This document shows positions 15,446 to 26,168 of a DNA stretch of 32,730 nucleotides, piece after piece. Source of the DNA: Streptomyces tailanensis. GTDB lineage: Bacteria > Actinomycetota > Actinomycetes > Streptomycetales > Streptomycetaceae. The DNA is taken from NCBI RefSeq assembly GCF_008386495.1, contig NZ_VTHJ01000085.1:1-32730 (forward strand), in the 5' to 3' direction. The notes under the pieces are model-generated. The model was not told where the DNA came from. It worked only from the letters and a program-made list of their open reading frames with translations, and made no database searches. Numbering within the stretch: position 1 is the first letter of the stretch; each line of letters begins with the position of its first letter. The position numbers and the translations under genes are program-made.

Positions 15446-16951
15446 TCAGCCCTTCCCCAGCAGCAGCCGGGCTTCGCCGACGGTGATGACGGAACCGGTG
15501 ACGAGGACGCCGCCACCCGCGAACTCGCCCTCCTCCTCGGCGAGCGTGATCGCCGCCTCCAGGGCGTCCGGCAATCGCGGCTCGACCTGCACCCGCTCCT
15601 CGCCGAACACCTCGACCGCGATCGCGGCCAGTTCGTCGGCGTCCATGGCACGGTGGCTGGAGTTCTGGGTGACCACGACCTCGGCGAAGATCGGTTCGAA
15701 GGCCTCAAGGAGACCTCGTACGTTCTTCTCGCCGCTCGCCCCGACCACGCCGATCAGCCGGCTGAAGTCGAACGCCTCACCGACGGCCTCGGCCGTGGCC
15801 CGCGCGCCCGCCGGGTTGTGCGCGGCGTCGAGCACGACGGTCGGGGACCGCCGTACGACTTCCAGTCGGCCCGGCGACGAGACGGCCGCGAAGGCCTTGC
15901 GGACCGTGTCCATGTCGAGCGGCTCGGGCCGCTGGGAGCCGACGCCGAAGAACGCCTCGACCGCGGCGAGGGCGACGGCCGCGTTGTGCGCCTGGTACGG
16001 GCCGTGCAGCGGGAGGTACACCTCCCGGTACTCGCCGCCGAGGCCACGCAGGGTGAGCATCTGCCCGCCGACGGCGACCTGCCGGGAGACGACCCCGAAC
16101 TCCAGCCCTTCCCGGGCCACCGTCGCGTCGACCTCCACGGCCTTCTTCAGCATCACCTGCGCCGCGTCCACCGGCTGCTGCGCCAGGATCACGGTCGCGT
16201 CCTGCTTAATGATCCCGGCCTTCTCGACGGCGATCTCGGCGGGCGTCGTCCCGAGCCGGTCGGTGTGGTCGAGATCGATGGGGGTGACGACGGCGACGTC
16301 CCCGTCGATGACGTTCGTGGCGTCCCAGGAGCCGCCCATGCCGACCTCGACGACGGCCACGTCGACGGGCGCGTCGGCGAAGGCGGCGTACGCCATGCCG
16401 GTCAGCACCTCGAAGAAGGAGAGCCGGTACTCCTGGGAGGCGTCCACCATCTCCACGTACGGCTTGATGTCCTCGTACGTCTCGATGAACCGCTCGGCGG
16501 AGATCGGGGCGCCGTCCAGGCTGATCCGCTCGGTGATCGACTGGACGTGCGGGGAGGTGTAGCGGCCGGTGCGCAGTTCGAAGGCGCCGAGAAGGGCCTC
16601 GATCATGCGGGCCGTGGAGGTCTTGCCGTTGGTGCCGGTGATGTGGATGGAGGGGTACGACCGCTGCGGCTCGCCGAGGACGTCCATGAGCGCGGCGATC
16701 CGGGCGACCGAGGGCTCCAGCTTGGTCTCGCCCCACCGCGTCGCCAGTTCCGCCTCGACCTCGCGCAGGGCCTTGTCGACCTCGGGGTCCTCTGGCCGAG
16801 CGGGTACGTCTGCCTGCGGCGCACCGCCCTGGGCACGCAGGGTACGGCTGCCGGCCTCGATGACCGCCAGGTCGGGATCACGGTCGGTCTCGGCCGCGAT
16901 GATCTCCTCGAAGGGGTCGATCGACTCGGGCTGGTCACTGCGTTCGCTCAC
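15446..16951 (-). CDS. folC: Folylpolyglutamate synthase / dihydrofolate synthase
   Basis: FolC adds glutamate to dihydropteroate and to folates, an ATP-dependent ligation of the Mur ligase family. The 501-residue product has the P-loop GTNGKTS (106-112), the family segment EVGMGGSWDATN, a metal/phosphate-binding DLDHTDRLG, and VLDAAHNPAGA in the C-terminal domain. The first about 60 residues are an acidic, low-complexity extension not found in most FolC proteins outside actinobacteria. The start is GTG (16949-16951) with no ribosome-binding site; TAGACT lies six bases before it. It is upstream of DUF4233 and 146 bp downstream of valS, separated by a repeat-element hairpin. Confidence 0.95.
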   Translation of the reverse strand: MSERSDQPESIDPFEEIIAAETDRDPDLAVIEAGSRTLRAQGGAPQADVPARPEDPEVDKALREVEAELATRWGETKLEPSVARIAALMDVLGEPQRSYPSIHITGTNGKTSTARMIEALLGAFELRTGRYTSPHVQSITERISLDGAPISAERFIETYEDIKPYVEMVDASQEYRLSFFEVLTGMAYAAFADAPVDVAVVEVGMGGSWDATNVIDGDVAVVTPIDLDHTDRLGTTPAEIAVEKAGIIKQDATVILAQQPVDAAQVMLKKAVEVDATVAREGLEFGVVSRQVAVGGQMLTLRGLGGEYREVYLPLHGPYQAHNAAVALAAVEAFFGVGSQRPEPLDMDTVRKAFAAVSSPGRLEVVRRSPTVVLDAAHNPAGARATAEAVGEAFDFSRLIGVVGASGEKNVRGLLEAFEPIFAEVVVTQNSSHRAMDADELAAIAVEVFGEERVQVEPRLPDALEAAITLAEEEGEFAGGGVLVTGSVITVGEARLLLGKG

Positions 16952-16957
16952 GGGGCC

Positions 16958-16963
16958 AGTCTA
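16958..16963 (-). promoter_or_regulatory. Candidate -10 element, leaderless start of folC
   Basis: On the minus strand TAGACT is followed by GGCCCC and then the GTG start. There is no Shine-Dalgarno sequence. A clear -35 box is not visible. Confidence 0.5.
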
Positions 16964-17009
16964 CGGATCGGACGCCCGGTAGCTCGGAGGTACCCGTTGT
17001 AGGGCGACT

Positions 17010-17089
17010 GCGGGTCGTAGGTGGTTGCTCGCGCCCACGCGGCGGAGCCGCATATCGATACAGCCCCGCGCCCCTTACGGGGCGCGGGG
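17010..17089. repeat. Dispersed intergenic element, copy A, with terminator hairpin after valS
   Basis: The core (GCGCCCACGCGGCGGAGCC from 17031, then GATACAGCCCCGCGCCCC at 17057-17074) recurs in three other gaps of this window. The right end folds by itself: arms 17064-17074 and 17079-17089 are an 11-bp perfect GC stem with loop TTAC. The stem begins 8 nt after the valS stop codon on the minus strand. An internal small hairpin (17039-17051) has GCGGC/GCCGC arms. Confidence 0.85.
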
Positions 17090-17097
17090 ACGGAGGG

Positions 17098-19728
<2,631 letters not shown>

Positions 19729-19734
19729 CCGCCC

Positions 19735-19740
19735 AGTTTA
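19735..19740 (-). promoter_or_regulatory. Candidate -10 element, leaderless start of valS
   Basis: On the minus strand TAAACT is followed by GGGCGG and then the GTG start codon. No separate Shine-Dalgarno sequence is found. I see no T-box leader in the 137-bp divergent gap. Confidence 0.5.
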
Positions 19741-19865
19741 GGGGTGTCACGGGGCCGTCCCGAAACCGGATTCTTCGGTAACGGTGTGACCCCGGATGCG
19801 TTGTGCACCTCAGGTCTGCGCCAGGATGTCTGAAACACATAAGCATCTGGAGGGGAACCCAGAAC

Positions 19866-20825
19866 ATGAGTTACAACCAGCCGGGCCCGTACGGCGGGCA
19901 GCCCCAGCAGCCCGGACCGTACGGTCAGCCGGGCGGCCAGCCGGGCCCCTACGGCCAGCAGCCGCCGCAGGCCGCCCCCCAGCCCGGCTACGGCTACCCG
20001 CAGCAGGCGCCTCCGCAGCAGCCGGGCTACGGGTACCCGCAGCAGAGCCCCCAGGGCGTCCCGCCCCAGACCCCGCCGTACGGCCAGCAGCAGGCTCCGT
20101 ACGGCCAGCAGCAGCCGTACCCGACCGTGCCCCAGCCCCCCGTCTCCGGCGGTGGCGGCAAGAAGGTCGGCATCATCCTCGGCGCGGTAGCCGTCGTGGC
20201 CGCGGTCGCCGTCGGCGCGTACTTCGTCATCGGCGGGGGCGGCGGCGCCGACATCGCGGACGACGGACCGCACAAGCTGACTACGCCGGCGACTGTGCTC
20301 ACCGAGTACAAGAAGAACGAAAGCGGTGGCGGCGCCCTGTCCGACGACGACGTGGCGGAGGCCGAGAAGTGGGGTGTGACGAACCCCAAGAACGTCAGTG
20401 CCGGGTACGTGTCCGGCGATAAGAACAACCCGCTGTCGCAGAAGCAGCTCCAGTTCACCGGCGTCTACGGCGAGATCGAGGACCCCGAGAAGGTCGTCGA
20501 CGCCATGCTGGGTGAGCTGCAGTCCAAGTCCGGGGAGGACGACGAGGACGTGAAGGTCACCATGACCGGTGACCCGAAGGAGTACGACTCCGCCGAGGGC
20601 GCCGTCCTCAAGTGCCAGGACGCCAAGATGGAGCCCACCGACGGCAGCACGAACGGCGGGCCGAGCGAGATGAACCTGTCGTTCTGTGTGTGGGGCGACT
20701 ACAGCACGGTGGCCATCGTGATTCCGATGGACTACGCGAGCATCATGGCCGGGAAGGCGGCGGACCAGGCCGCCGCCGCGGACACCACGGCGAAGTTCCG
20801 CGACGAGGTGCGCGTCAAGGCCTGA
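19866..20825 (+). CDS. Single-pass membrane protein with Pro/Gln/Gly/Tyr-rich cytoplasmic arm
   Basis: This 319-residue protein belongs to no named family I recognise. Residues 1-98 are a low-complexity arm of repeated QPGPYGQ, PGYGYPQQ and PYGQQQ units, predicted disordered and cytoplasmic. A GGGGKK and one membrane helix follow (about 101-122, ILGAVAVVAAVAVGAYFVI). The extracytoplasmic domain of about 190 residues has two cysteines (250, 274), probably a disulfide. The design is common in actinobacterial membrane proteins. The ATG at 19866 is chosen because GGAGGGG (19849-19855) is the nearest ribosome-binding site, with somewhat long spacing. It is divergent from valS and convergent with clpX, with a strong hairpin between the stops. 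Confidence 0.85.
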   Translation: MSYNQPGPYGGQPQQPGPYGQPGGQPGPYGQQPPQAAPQPGYGYPQQAPPQQPGYGYPQQSPQGVPPQTPPYGQQQAPYGQQQPYPTVPQPPVSGGGGKKVGIILGAVAVVAAVAVGAYFVIGGGGGADIADDGPHKLTTPATVLTEYKKNESGGGALSDDDVAEAEKWGVTNPKNVSAGYVSGDKNNPLSQKQLQFTGVYGEIEDPEKVVDAMLGELQSKSGEDDEDVKVTMTGDPKEYDSAEGAVLKCQDAKMEPTDGSTNGGPSEMNLSFCVWGDYSTVAIVIPMDYASIMAGKAADQAAAADTTAKFRDEVRVKA

Positions 20826-20841
20826 CGCTTCCGCCAACCAC

Positions 20842-20875
20842 GAAGGGGCCCCGGTCGGTTGACCGGGGCCCCTTC
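20842..20875. terminator. Bidirectional terminator hairpin
   Basis: Perfect 15-bp arms (20842-20856 and 20861-20875) with a 4-nt loop GGTT lie between the stop of the + strand membrane protein (20825) and the stop of clpX (20899, minus strand). Confidence 0.93.
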
Positions 20876-20898
20876 AACGTGTGTGTGGCGCCGAGGAG

Positions 20899-22185
20899 TT
20901 ACGCCGTCTTCTGCTCGCCCGGCCCCCGGCCTCGCGCGTCGCGGGGGATCAGGGTCGGGTTGACGTTGGAGTGGACGACGTCTGCGGTGATGACGACTCG
21001 GGCCACGTCCTTGCGGGACGGGACCTCGTACATCACCGACATCAGGACCTCTTCCATGATGGCCCTCAAACCACGCGCGCCGGTCTGCCTCAGGATCGCC
21101 TGGTCGGCGATGGCTTCCAGGGCCTCGCGTTCGAAGTCCAGTTCCACGCCGTCGAGTTCGAAGAGGCGCTGGTACTGCTTCACCAGGGCGTTGCGGGGCT
21201 CGATCAGGATCTGGAGGAGGGCTTCGCGGTCCAGGTTGTGGACCGAGGTGATGACCGGGAGACGGCCGATGAACTCCGGGATCATGCCGAACTTCACCAG
21301 GTCTTCCGGCATGACGTCCTCGAACTGGTCCTTGGACTGCAGCTCGCGCTTCGAGCGGATCGTCGCGCCGAAGCCGATGCCCTTGGCGCCGGCGCGGGAC
21401 TCGATGATCTTCTCCAGGCCCGCGAAGGCCCCACCGACGATGAACAGGACGTTCGTCGTGTCGATCTGGATGAATTCCTGGTGAGGGTGCTTGCGCCCAC
21501 CCTGCGGGGGCACGGACGCTGTCGTACCTTCGAGGATCTTCAACAGGGCCTGTTGCACGCCCTCGCCGCTCACGTCGCGCGTGATCGACGGGTTTTCGCT
21601 CTTTCGGGCCACCTTGTCGATCTCGTCGATGTAGATGATCCCGGTCTCGGCCTTCTTGACGTCGTAGTCCGCCGCCTGGATCAGTTTCAGGAGGATGTTC
21701 TCGACGTCTTCGCCGACGTACCCGGCCTCCGTGAGCGCCGTCGCGTCCGCGATCGCGAACGGGACGTTCAGCATGCGCGCGAGGGTCTGGGCGAGGAGGG
21801 TCTTGCCGGAGCCCGTGGGGCCCAGCAGGAGGATGTTGGACTTCGCCAACTCGATGGCGTCCTCGCGGCTTTGACCGCCGCCGTTCTCACCGGCCTGGAC
21901 CCGCTTGTAGTGGTTGTACACCGCGACGGAGAGGGCCTTCTTGGCAGCCTCCTGACCGACCACGTAGCCCTCGAGGAACTCGTAGATCTCGCGGGGCTTC
22001 GGGAGTTCCTCCCAGCGGACCTCGCTCGTCTCCGCGAGCTCTTCCTCGATGATCTCGTTGCAGAGGTCGATGCACTCGTCGCAGATGTACACACCGGGCC
22101 CTGCGATGAGCTTCTTGACCTGCTTCTGGCTCTTGCCGCAGAACGAGCACTTGAGCAGATCGCCGCCGTCACCGATGCGTGCCAC
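20899..22185 (-). CDS. clpX: ATP-dependent Clp protease ATP-binding subunit ClpX
   Basis: ClpX unfolds tagged proteins and feeds them to ClpP. The 428-residue product has the normal length. It has the zinc-binding domain with C13, C16, C35, C38, Walker A GPTGSGKT (122-129), Walker B IIYIDEID (183-190), and pore loop GYVG (155-158). It also has the RKH loop (231-233) and an IGF loop (270-272), which docks on ClpP. The GTG start (22183-22185) is preceded by AAGGGGAAG. A longer in-frame reading into clpP2 is not credible. A 203-bp gap separates it from clpP2, so it probably has its own promoter. A partial ClgR-like half-site in that gap is too weak to call. Confidence 0.98.
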   Translation of the reverse strand: MARIGDGGDLLKCSFCGKSQKQVKKLIAGPGVYICDECIDLCNEIIEEELAETSEVRWEELPKPREIYEFLEGYVVGQEAAKKALSVAVYNHYKRVQAGENGGGQSREDAIELAKSNILLLGPTGSGKTLLAQTLARMLNVPFAIADATALTEAGYVGEDVENILLKLIQAADYDVKKAETGIIYIDEIDKVARKSENPSITRDVSGEGVQQALLKILEGTTASVPPQGGRKHPHQEFIQIDTTNVLFIVGGAFAGLEKIIESRAGAKGIGFGATIRSKRELQSKDQFEDVMPEDLVKFGMIPEFIGRLPVITSVHNLDREALLQILIEPRNALVKQYQRLFELDGVELDFEREALEAIADQAILRQTGARGLRAIMEEVLMSVMYEVPSRKDVARVVITADVVHSNVNPTLIPRDARGRGPGEQKTA

Positions 22186-22388
22186 GGTGTGCTTCCCCTT
22201 CGCCTGGGAGACGCCTGGACACTTGGAATCCAGCGGCTCCTGGTGCTGCCTTATGTCGACGGTACCTTGCCGGGCCCCCCGTTCGGGCCCCCCTTGGCAC
22301 GGTTCGCTTTGACGTGCACCTTGTCGTGCACTGGGCCAAATGGTGCCAACCATGCCAAGGGGCGGCAGACAATACAGCCTTTCCCGCC

Positions 22389-23069
22389 TCAGCGGACGCT
22401 GCTGTTGTTCATCTTCCGCGTGGAGATGATCTGGTCGATCAGGCCGTACGCCAGCGCGTCCTCGGCCGTGAGGATCTTGTCGCGCTCGATGTCCTCGCGG
22501 ATCTTCTCGATCGGCGTGGTGGAGTGCTTGGCCAGCATCTCCTCCAGCTGCGCACGCATCCGGAGGATCTCGTTGGCGGCGATCTCCAGGTCGGAGACCT
22601 GACCGCGGCCCGTCTCGCTGTACGGCTGGTGGATCAGGACGCGGGCGTTCGGGAGCGCCATGCGCTTGCCGGGCGTACCGGCGGCCAGCAGGATCGCGGC
22701 AGCCGAGGCGGCCTGGCCCATGCAGACCGTCTGGATGTCCGGCTTGACGAACTGCATCGTGTCGTAGATCGCCGTGAGCGCCGTGAAGGAGCCGCCGGGG
22801 CTGTTGATGTAGACCGAGATGTCCCGGTCGGGGTCCATCGACTCCAGGCACAGCAGCTGCGCCATGACGTCGTTGGCGGAGGCGTCGTCGATCTGGACAC
22901 CGAGGAAGATGACCCGCTCCTCGAAGAGCTTCGCGTACGGGTCGTACTCGCGGATGCCCTGCGAGGTGCGCTCCACGAAGCGGGGGATGACGTAGCGGGA
23001 CTCGGCCGAGGGGCCGGTGTACTGGGCGCTCGCGCGGTCGTAGAGGCTGCTGCCGGGGAAGTCGTTCAC
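22389..23069 (-). CDS. clpP2: ATP-dependent Clp protease proteolytic subunit ClpP2
   Basis: This serine peptidase is part of the tandem clpP1-clpP2 pair of actinobacteria, whose products act as a mixed tetradecamer. The 226-residue product has the catalytic triad S122 (GQAAS), H147 (LIHQP) and D197 (ERDK). It has YINSPGGS (88-94) and the N-terminal region with SRYVIPRFVERT. I prefer GTG 23067-23069 because AGGAGA lies 6 nt upstream. Another in-frame GTG at 23151-23153 overlaps the clpP1 stop by 4 bp and would add 28 low-complexity residues. The two genes are one operon either way. Confidence 0.96.
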   Translation of the reverse strand: MNDFPGSSLYDRASAQYTGPSAESRYVIPRFVERTSQGIREYDPYAKLFEERVIFLGVQIDDASANDVMAQLLCLESMDPDRDISVYINSPGGSFTALTAIYDTMQFVKPDIQTVCMGQAASAAAILLAAGTPGKRMALPNARVLIHQPYSETGRGQVSDLEIAANEILRMRAQLEEMLAKHSTTPIEKIREDIERDKILTAEDALAYGLIDQIISTRKMNNSSVR

Positions 23070-23149
23070 TGGGGTCTCCTGGGGGCCTGAGAGGGGCTGA
23101 GGCGGTCGGCTGGGGGCTTTAACGGGGGTGTGCGTGTCGGCGGCTGCCG

Positions 23150-23776
23150 TCACGCCTGCCCGGCCCCGGTGCCGCCGCCGCCCGGCATGCCCGCCGCGGT
23201 GGCGATGACGTCGTCGATGAGGCCGTACTGCTTGGCCTCGTAGGCGTCGAACCAGCGGTCGCGGTCCGAGTCGCGGGTGATCTGCTCGACCGACTGGCCC
23301 GTGTGCTGGGACGTCAGCTCAGCCATGCGCTTCTTGGTGTGCAGCAGCCGCTCCGCGTGGATCTTGATGTCGGAGGCCGAGCCCGCCAGGCCGGCGGAGG
23401 GCTGGTGGATCAGGATCTCGGCGTTCGGCAGCGCGAAGCGCTTGCCCGGGGTGCCCGCGCTGAGCAGGAACTGCCCCATCGAGGCCGCGAGACCCATGGC
23501 GATGGTCACCACGTCGTTCTTGATGAACTGCATGGTGTCGTAGATCGCCATACCGGCCGTGATCGAACCGCCCGGGCTGTTGATGTACAGGTTGATGTCC
23601 TTGTCCGGGTCGGCGGCAAGGAGCAGCAGCTGTGCGGTGATCCTGTTCGCGATGTCGTCGTCGACCGGCTGGCCGAGGAAGATGATCCGCTCGTTGAGCA
23701 GCCGGTTGTAGACATGGTCGCCGAGGCCACCGCCGATGGAAGGCTCGCCGGCGGCGGAGGGCATCAGATTCGTCAC
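23150..23776 (-). CDS. clpP1: ATP-dependent Clp protease proteolytic subunit ClpP1
   Basis: ClpP1 is the first gene of the clpP1-clpP2 operon. The 208-residue product has S99 (LAASMGQ), H124 (LIHQPSAG) and D173 (RDRW) as the catalytic triad. It has the YINSPGGS strand (64-71) and a Gly-rich C-terminus (GMPGGGGTGAGQA). The GTG at 23774-23776 has AGGTGGA as ribosome-binding site. ATG 23762-23764, four codons in, is an alternative, and a longer extension to 23818 is unlikely. Upstream lie a TAGGGT -10 and a ClgR-type site, which fits activation by ClgR, the known regulator of clpP1P2 in Streptomyces. Confidence 0.97.
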   Translation of the reverse strand: MTNLMPSAAGEPSIGGGLGDHVYNRLLNERIIFLGQPVDDDIANRITAQLLLLAADPDKDINLYINSPGGSITAGMAIYDTMQFIKNDVVTIAMGLAASMGQFLLSAGTPGKRFALPNAEILIHQPSAGLAGSASDIKIHAERLLHTKKRMAELTSQHTGQSVEQITRDSDRDRWFDAYEAKQYGLIDDVIATAAGMPGGGGTGAGQA

Positions 23777-23881
23777 GTATCCACCTGCTCGTCTTACGAC
23801 GGCGCCGGGCCGTCTCACGTTTCCCTGCGGGGGACTGGGCGTCCGGCCGTTACGCCGACAGCCCTGCCCTCGTATTCATGG

Positions 23882-23887
23882 ACCCTA
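23882..23887 (-). promoter_or_regulatory. Candidate -10 box of the clpP1P2 promoter
   Basis: On the minus strand TAGGGT (a common streptomycete -10) lies about 106 bp before clpP1. The sequence 17 bp upstream (ATTCTC) is a poor -35, as expected for a promoter that needs an activator. Confidence 0.5.
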
Positions 23888-23925
23888 ACGCGGCAGCTCC
23901 GCCAGAGAATCCCGGAGAGGGAACT

Positions 23926-23939
23926 GTTCGCTGTCAGCG
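23926..23939 (+). promoter_or_regulatory. ClgR operator upstream of clpP1P2
   Basis: GTTCGC (23926-23931), five bases TGTCA, then GCG (23937-23939) is an exact match to the GTTCGC-N5-GCG motif reported for ClgR binding in Streptomyces. It lies about 40-57 bp upstream of the candidate -10 box. Confidence 0.8.
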
Positions 23940-23943
23940 CATG

Positions 23944-24097
23944 TCGCGCCCCGTAAGGATCGCGGGGAACTGCGCGAGCAACCACGTACAAGCCGCAGAC
24001 GCGTCTGCCACGGGCTGTGCATCGGCGGGTGCGGCTTGTAGGGGGCTGATCGCGCCCCGCGGCGGAGCCGCATATGTACACAGCCCCGCGCCCCTGG
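23944..24097. repeat. Dispersed intergenic element, copy B, two-armed form between tig and clpP1
   Basis: The right half (24045-24097) carries the shared core. The left half (23944-24000) matches the second half of copy D (GCGGGGAACTGCGCGAGCAA at 23962-23981). The halves are inverted: TACAAGCCGC (23987-23996) pairs exactly with 24031-24040. At the inner end is a 14-bp perfect palindrome, GCAGACGCGTCTGC (23995-24008). The whole can form one large interrupted hairpin. It starts 4 bp from the ClgR site. Confidence 0.8.
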
Positions 24098-24104
24098 GTA
24101 GGCC

Positions 24105-24142
24105 GACGGGCCCCTGGGTCACAAGTGATCCAGGGGCCCGTC
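24105..24142 (-). terminator. Terminator hairpin after tig
   Basis: Sixteen-base arms (24105-24120 and 24127-24142) with one mismatch and a 6-nt loop lie 20 nt after the tig stop codon on the minus strand. Copy B lies just beyond it. Confidence 0.9.
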
Positions 24143-24162
24143 ATGCACTACTGGCGGAGCGA

Positions 24163-25551
24163 TCAGGCCTCGGGCTTGTCCTCGGCGGCCTTGTCCTCGA
24201 CCTCAGCCGCAGCCTCGGTCTCCTCGGTGCCCTCTTCGTCCTCGTCGTCCAGGTCGACGATCTCGCCGTTGGTGTCCTTGACCGTGGAGGCCTCTACGAC
24301 CAGGGCCAGGGCCTTGCCGCGGGCGACCTCGCCGACCAGGAGCTGGACCTGGTTGTTCTGGACGACGGCCTGGGCGAACTGGTCGGGGGACATGCCGGAG
24401 GAGGCGGCGCGGCGCATGAGGTGCTCGGTGAGCTCCTCCTGGTTGACGTTCAGCTTCTCCTTGGCAACCAGCTCGTCGAGGACGAACTGGGTCTTGATGC
24501 CCTTGACGGCCGCTTCCTTGGTCTCGGCCTCGAACTCCTCAACCGTCTTGCCCTGGATCTCGAGGTACTTCTCGAGGTCGAGACCCATCTGGCCGAGCTG
24601 GTGGTGCTCCAGGTTGTGCTTGCGGGTGTTGATCTCGTCCTCGAGCAGCTTCTCGGGGACGGGCACCTCGACGATCTCCAGCAGCTTCTCGAGGACGCGC
24701 TCCTGGGCCTGCGTGGCCTGGTCGTACTGCTTCATGTTCTCCAGGCGCGTGCGGCTGTCGGCGCGCAGCTCCTCGAGGGTGTCGAACTCGGAGGCGAGCT
24801 GGGCGAACTCGTCGTCCAGGGCCGGGAGCTCGCGGGCGGCGACCTGGCTGACCTTGACGGTGACCTCGGCCTCCTTGCCGGCCGCGGAGCCGCCCTTGAG
24901 CTCGGAGGTGAAGGTGGCCTCCGCCCCGGCCTCCAGGCCCTTCACGGCGTCGTCGATGCCGTCCAGCAGCTCGCCGGAGCCGATGGTGTAGGAGACGCCC
25001 TCGGCGACGCCGTCCTCCAGGACCTCGCCGTCGACCTTGGCCTCCAGGTCGATGGTGACGACGTCGCCGTCCTCGGCGGCGCGCTCGACCGGGGAGGTCG
25101 AGGCGAAGCGCTCGCGGAGCTGCTCGACGGCCTTGTCGATGTCCTCCTCGGTGACCTCGACGGCGTCGACCTCGACCTCGATGCCGGAGTAGTCCGGGAT
25201 CTCGATGGTCGGGCGGACGTCGACCTCGGCGGTGAAGTTCAGCGTCTCGCCGTCCTTCAGCTCCGTGATGTCGACCTCGGGCTGGCCGAGCACGTTGAGC
25301 TCGGCCTCGTTGACCGCGTCGGTGTAGAACCTCGGAAGCGCGTCGTTGACCGCCTCCTCCAGGACCGCACCGCGGCCGAACCGCTGGTCGATGATGCGGG
25401 CCGGGATCTTGCCCTTACGGAAGCCCTTCACCGTGACCTGCTGGTTGATCTTCTTGTACGCCGCGTCGAGGCTGTCCTTGAGCTCCTCGAAGGGCACCTC
25501 AACAGTGAGCCGAACCCGAGTCGGGTTCAGGGTCTCCACGGCGCTCTTCAC
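24163..25551 (-). CDS. tig: Trigger factor, ribosome-bound chaperone and peptidyl-prolyl isomerase
   Basis: Trigger factor binds the ribosomal exit tunnel and helps new chains fold. The 462-residue product has the N-terminal ribosome-binding domain with the signature GFRKGKIP (43-50). An FKBP-type isomerase domain follows (about 150-240, GDVVTIDLEAKVDGE), then a helical C-terminal chaperone domain. The tail (about 430-462) is strongly acidic, Glu/Asp/Ala-rich. The GTG at 25549-25551 has AAGGAGA upstream. A longer reading would run through the tRNA-Pro gene and is rejected. It is the gene immediately upstream of clpP1P2 but has its own terminator, so it is a separate unit. Confidence 0.98.
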   Translation of the reverse strand: MKSAVETLNPTRVRLTVEVPFEELKDSLDAAYKKINQQVTVKGFRKGKIPARIIDQRFGRGAVLEEAVNDALPRFYTDAVNEAELNVLGQPEVDITELKDGETLNFTAEVDVRPTIEIPDYSGIEVEVDAVEVTEEDIDKAVEQLRERFASTSPVERAAEDGDVVTIDLEAKVDGEVLEDGVAEGVSYTIGSGELLDGIDDAVKGLEAGAEATFTSELKGGSAAGKEAEVTVKVSQVAARELPALDDEFAQLASEFDTLEELRADSRTRLENMKQYDQATQAQERVLEKLLEIVEVPVPEKLLEDEINTRKHNLEHHQLGQMGLDLEKYLEIQGKTVEEFEAETKEAAVKGIKTQFVLDELVAKEKLNVNQEELTEHLMRRAASSGMSPDQFAQAVVQNNQVQLLVGEVARGKALALVVEASTVKDTNGEIVDLDDEDEEGTEETEAAAEVEDKAAEDKPEA

Positions 25552-25760
25552 GGTTCGGTCTCCTTGTGGCTGACTTCTTGGGGGTCTGCTGGGCGCCTCT
25601 GCCGGATCATGAAGGACGACCGGGAAGCGCCTCAGCGGATTAGCGGCCCTTGAGAGACGTAAGAGTGCAGACACACGGGCGCGCAGCTTGCATAGTAACC
25701 GCAGGCGGTACACGCCCCAAAAGGTGATCTTGCAGGTGTCGGACGTTCCGTCCGGCACGG

Positions 25761-25837
25761 TGGTCGGGGTGGCGGGATTTGAACCCACGGCCTTCCGCTC
25801 CCAAAGCGGACGCGCTACCAAGCTGCGCCACACCCCG
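25761..25837 (-). tRNA. tRNA-Pro (anticodon TGG)
   Basis: On the minus strand the acceptor stem CGGGGTG (from 25837) pairs with CACCCCG. The anticodon arm is TCCGC-TTTGGGA-GCGGA with anticodon TGG, the T arm contains GGTTCAAATCC, and the 3' CCA is encoded (25761-25763). It is divergent from tRNA-Gly and lies upstream of tig. Confidence 0.97.
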
Positions 25838-26014
25838 TCTGGTGCGACACGTAGGGTACATGCCTGAGGAGAGCCTGGACGCCGCATTTACCGAGTGCGC
25901 GGGCGCGTGCGACGGCGGGCGCCGGGTGCTGGCCGGAAGGGGTGTGCGGCGGGGGCGCCCGACCCGCTAGGATGCCTTCTGTGCCGCGGTCGCCCGACCT
26001 GCGGCGCGACCTGT

Positions 26015-26088
26015 GCGGGCGTAGCTCAATGGTAGAGCCCTAGTCTTCCAAACTAGCTACGCGGGTTCGATTCCCGTCGCCCGCTCCA
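26015..26088 (+). tRNA. tRNA-Gly (anticodon TCC)
   Basis: The acceptor stem GCGGGCG (26015-26021) pairs with CGCCCGC (26078-26084). The anticodon arm is CTAGT-CTTCCAA-ACTAG with anticodon TCC, the T arm contains GGTTCGATTCC, and CCA is encoded (26086-26088). A TAGGAT at 25968-25973 may be its -10 box. Confidence 0.97.
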
Positions 26089-26090
26089 CG

Positions 26091-26138
26091 GACCTCCGGC
26101 CCGGCTTCGAGAGATTTCTCGGGGTCGGGCCGGAGGTC
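26091..26138 (+). terminator. Terminator after tRNA-Gly
   Basis: Perfect 13-bp arms (26091-26103 and 26126-26138) around a 22-nt loop are followed by TTT. They start 3 nt after the tRNA 3' end. The hairpin can also stop the convergent small membrane gene. Confidence 0.9.
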
Positions 26139-26168
26139 TTTGCGTATCGAGACGTAACGAGTCGATCG

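Noticed and set aside
16945..16955. GTTCGC near the folC start as a ClgR half-site
   Set aside because: It lies inside the start of the coding sequence and has no GCG at the right spacing.
22302..22315. GTTCGC-TTTGA-CGT upstream of clpX as a ClgR site
   Set aside because: The second half is CGT and not GCG, so it does not match the motif; kept only as a weak half-site.
22186..22851. N-terminal extension of ClpX into clpP2
   Set aside because: Out of frame with clpP2 and without ClpX similarity; the GTG at 22185 gives the standard 428-residue protein.
25552..25887. N-terminal extension of trigger factor by 112 codons
   Set aside because: It would read through the tRNA-Pro gene; the GTG at 25551 has a good ribosome-binding site and the usual N-terminus.
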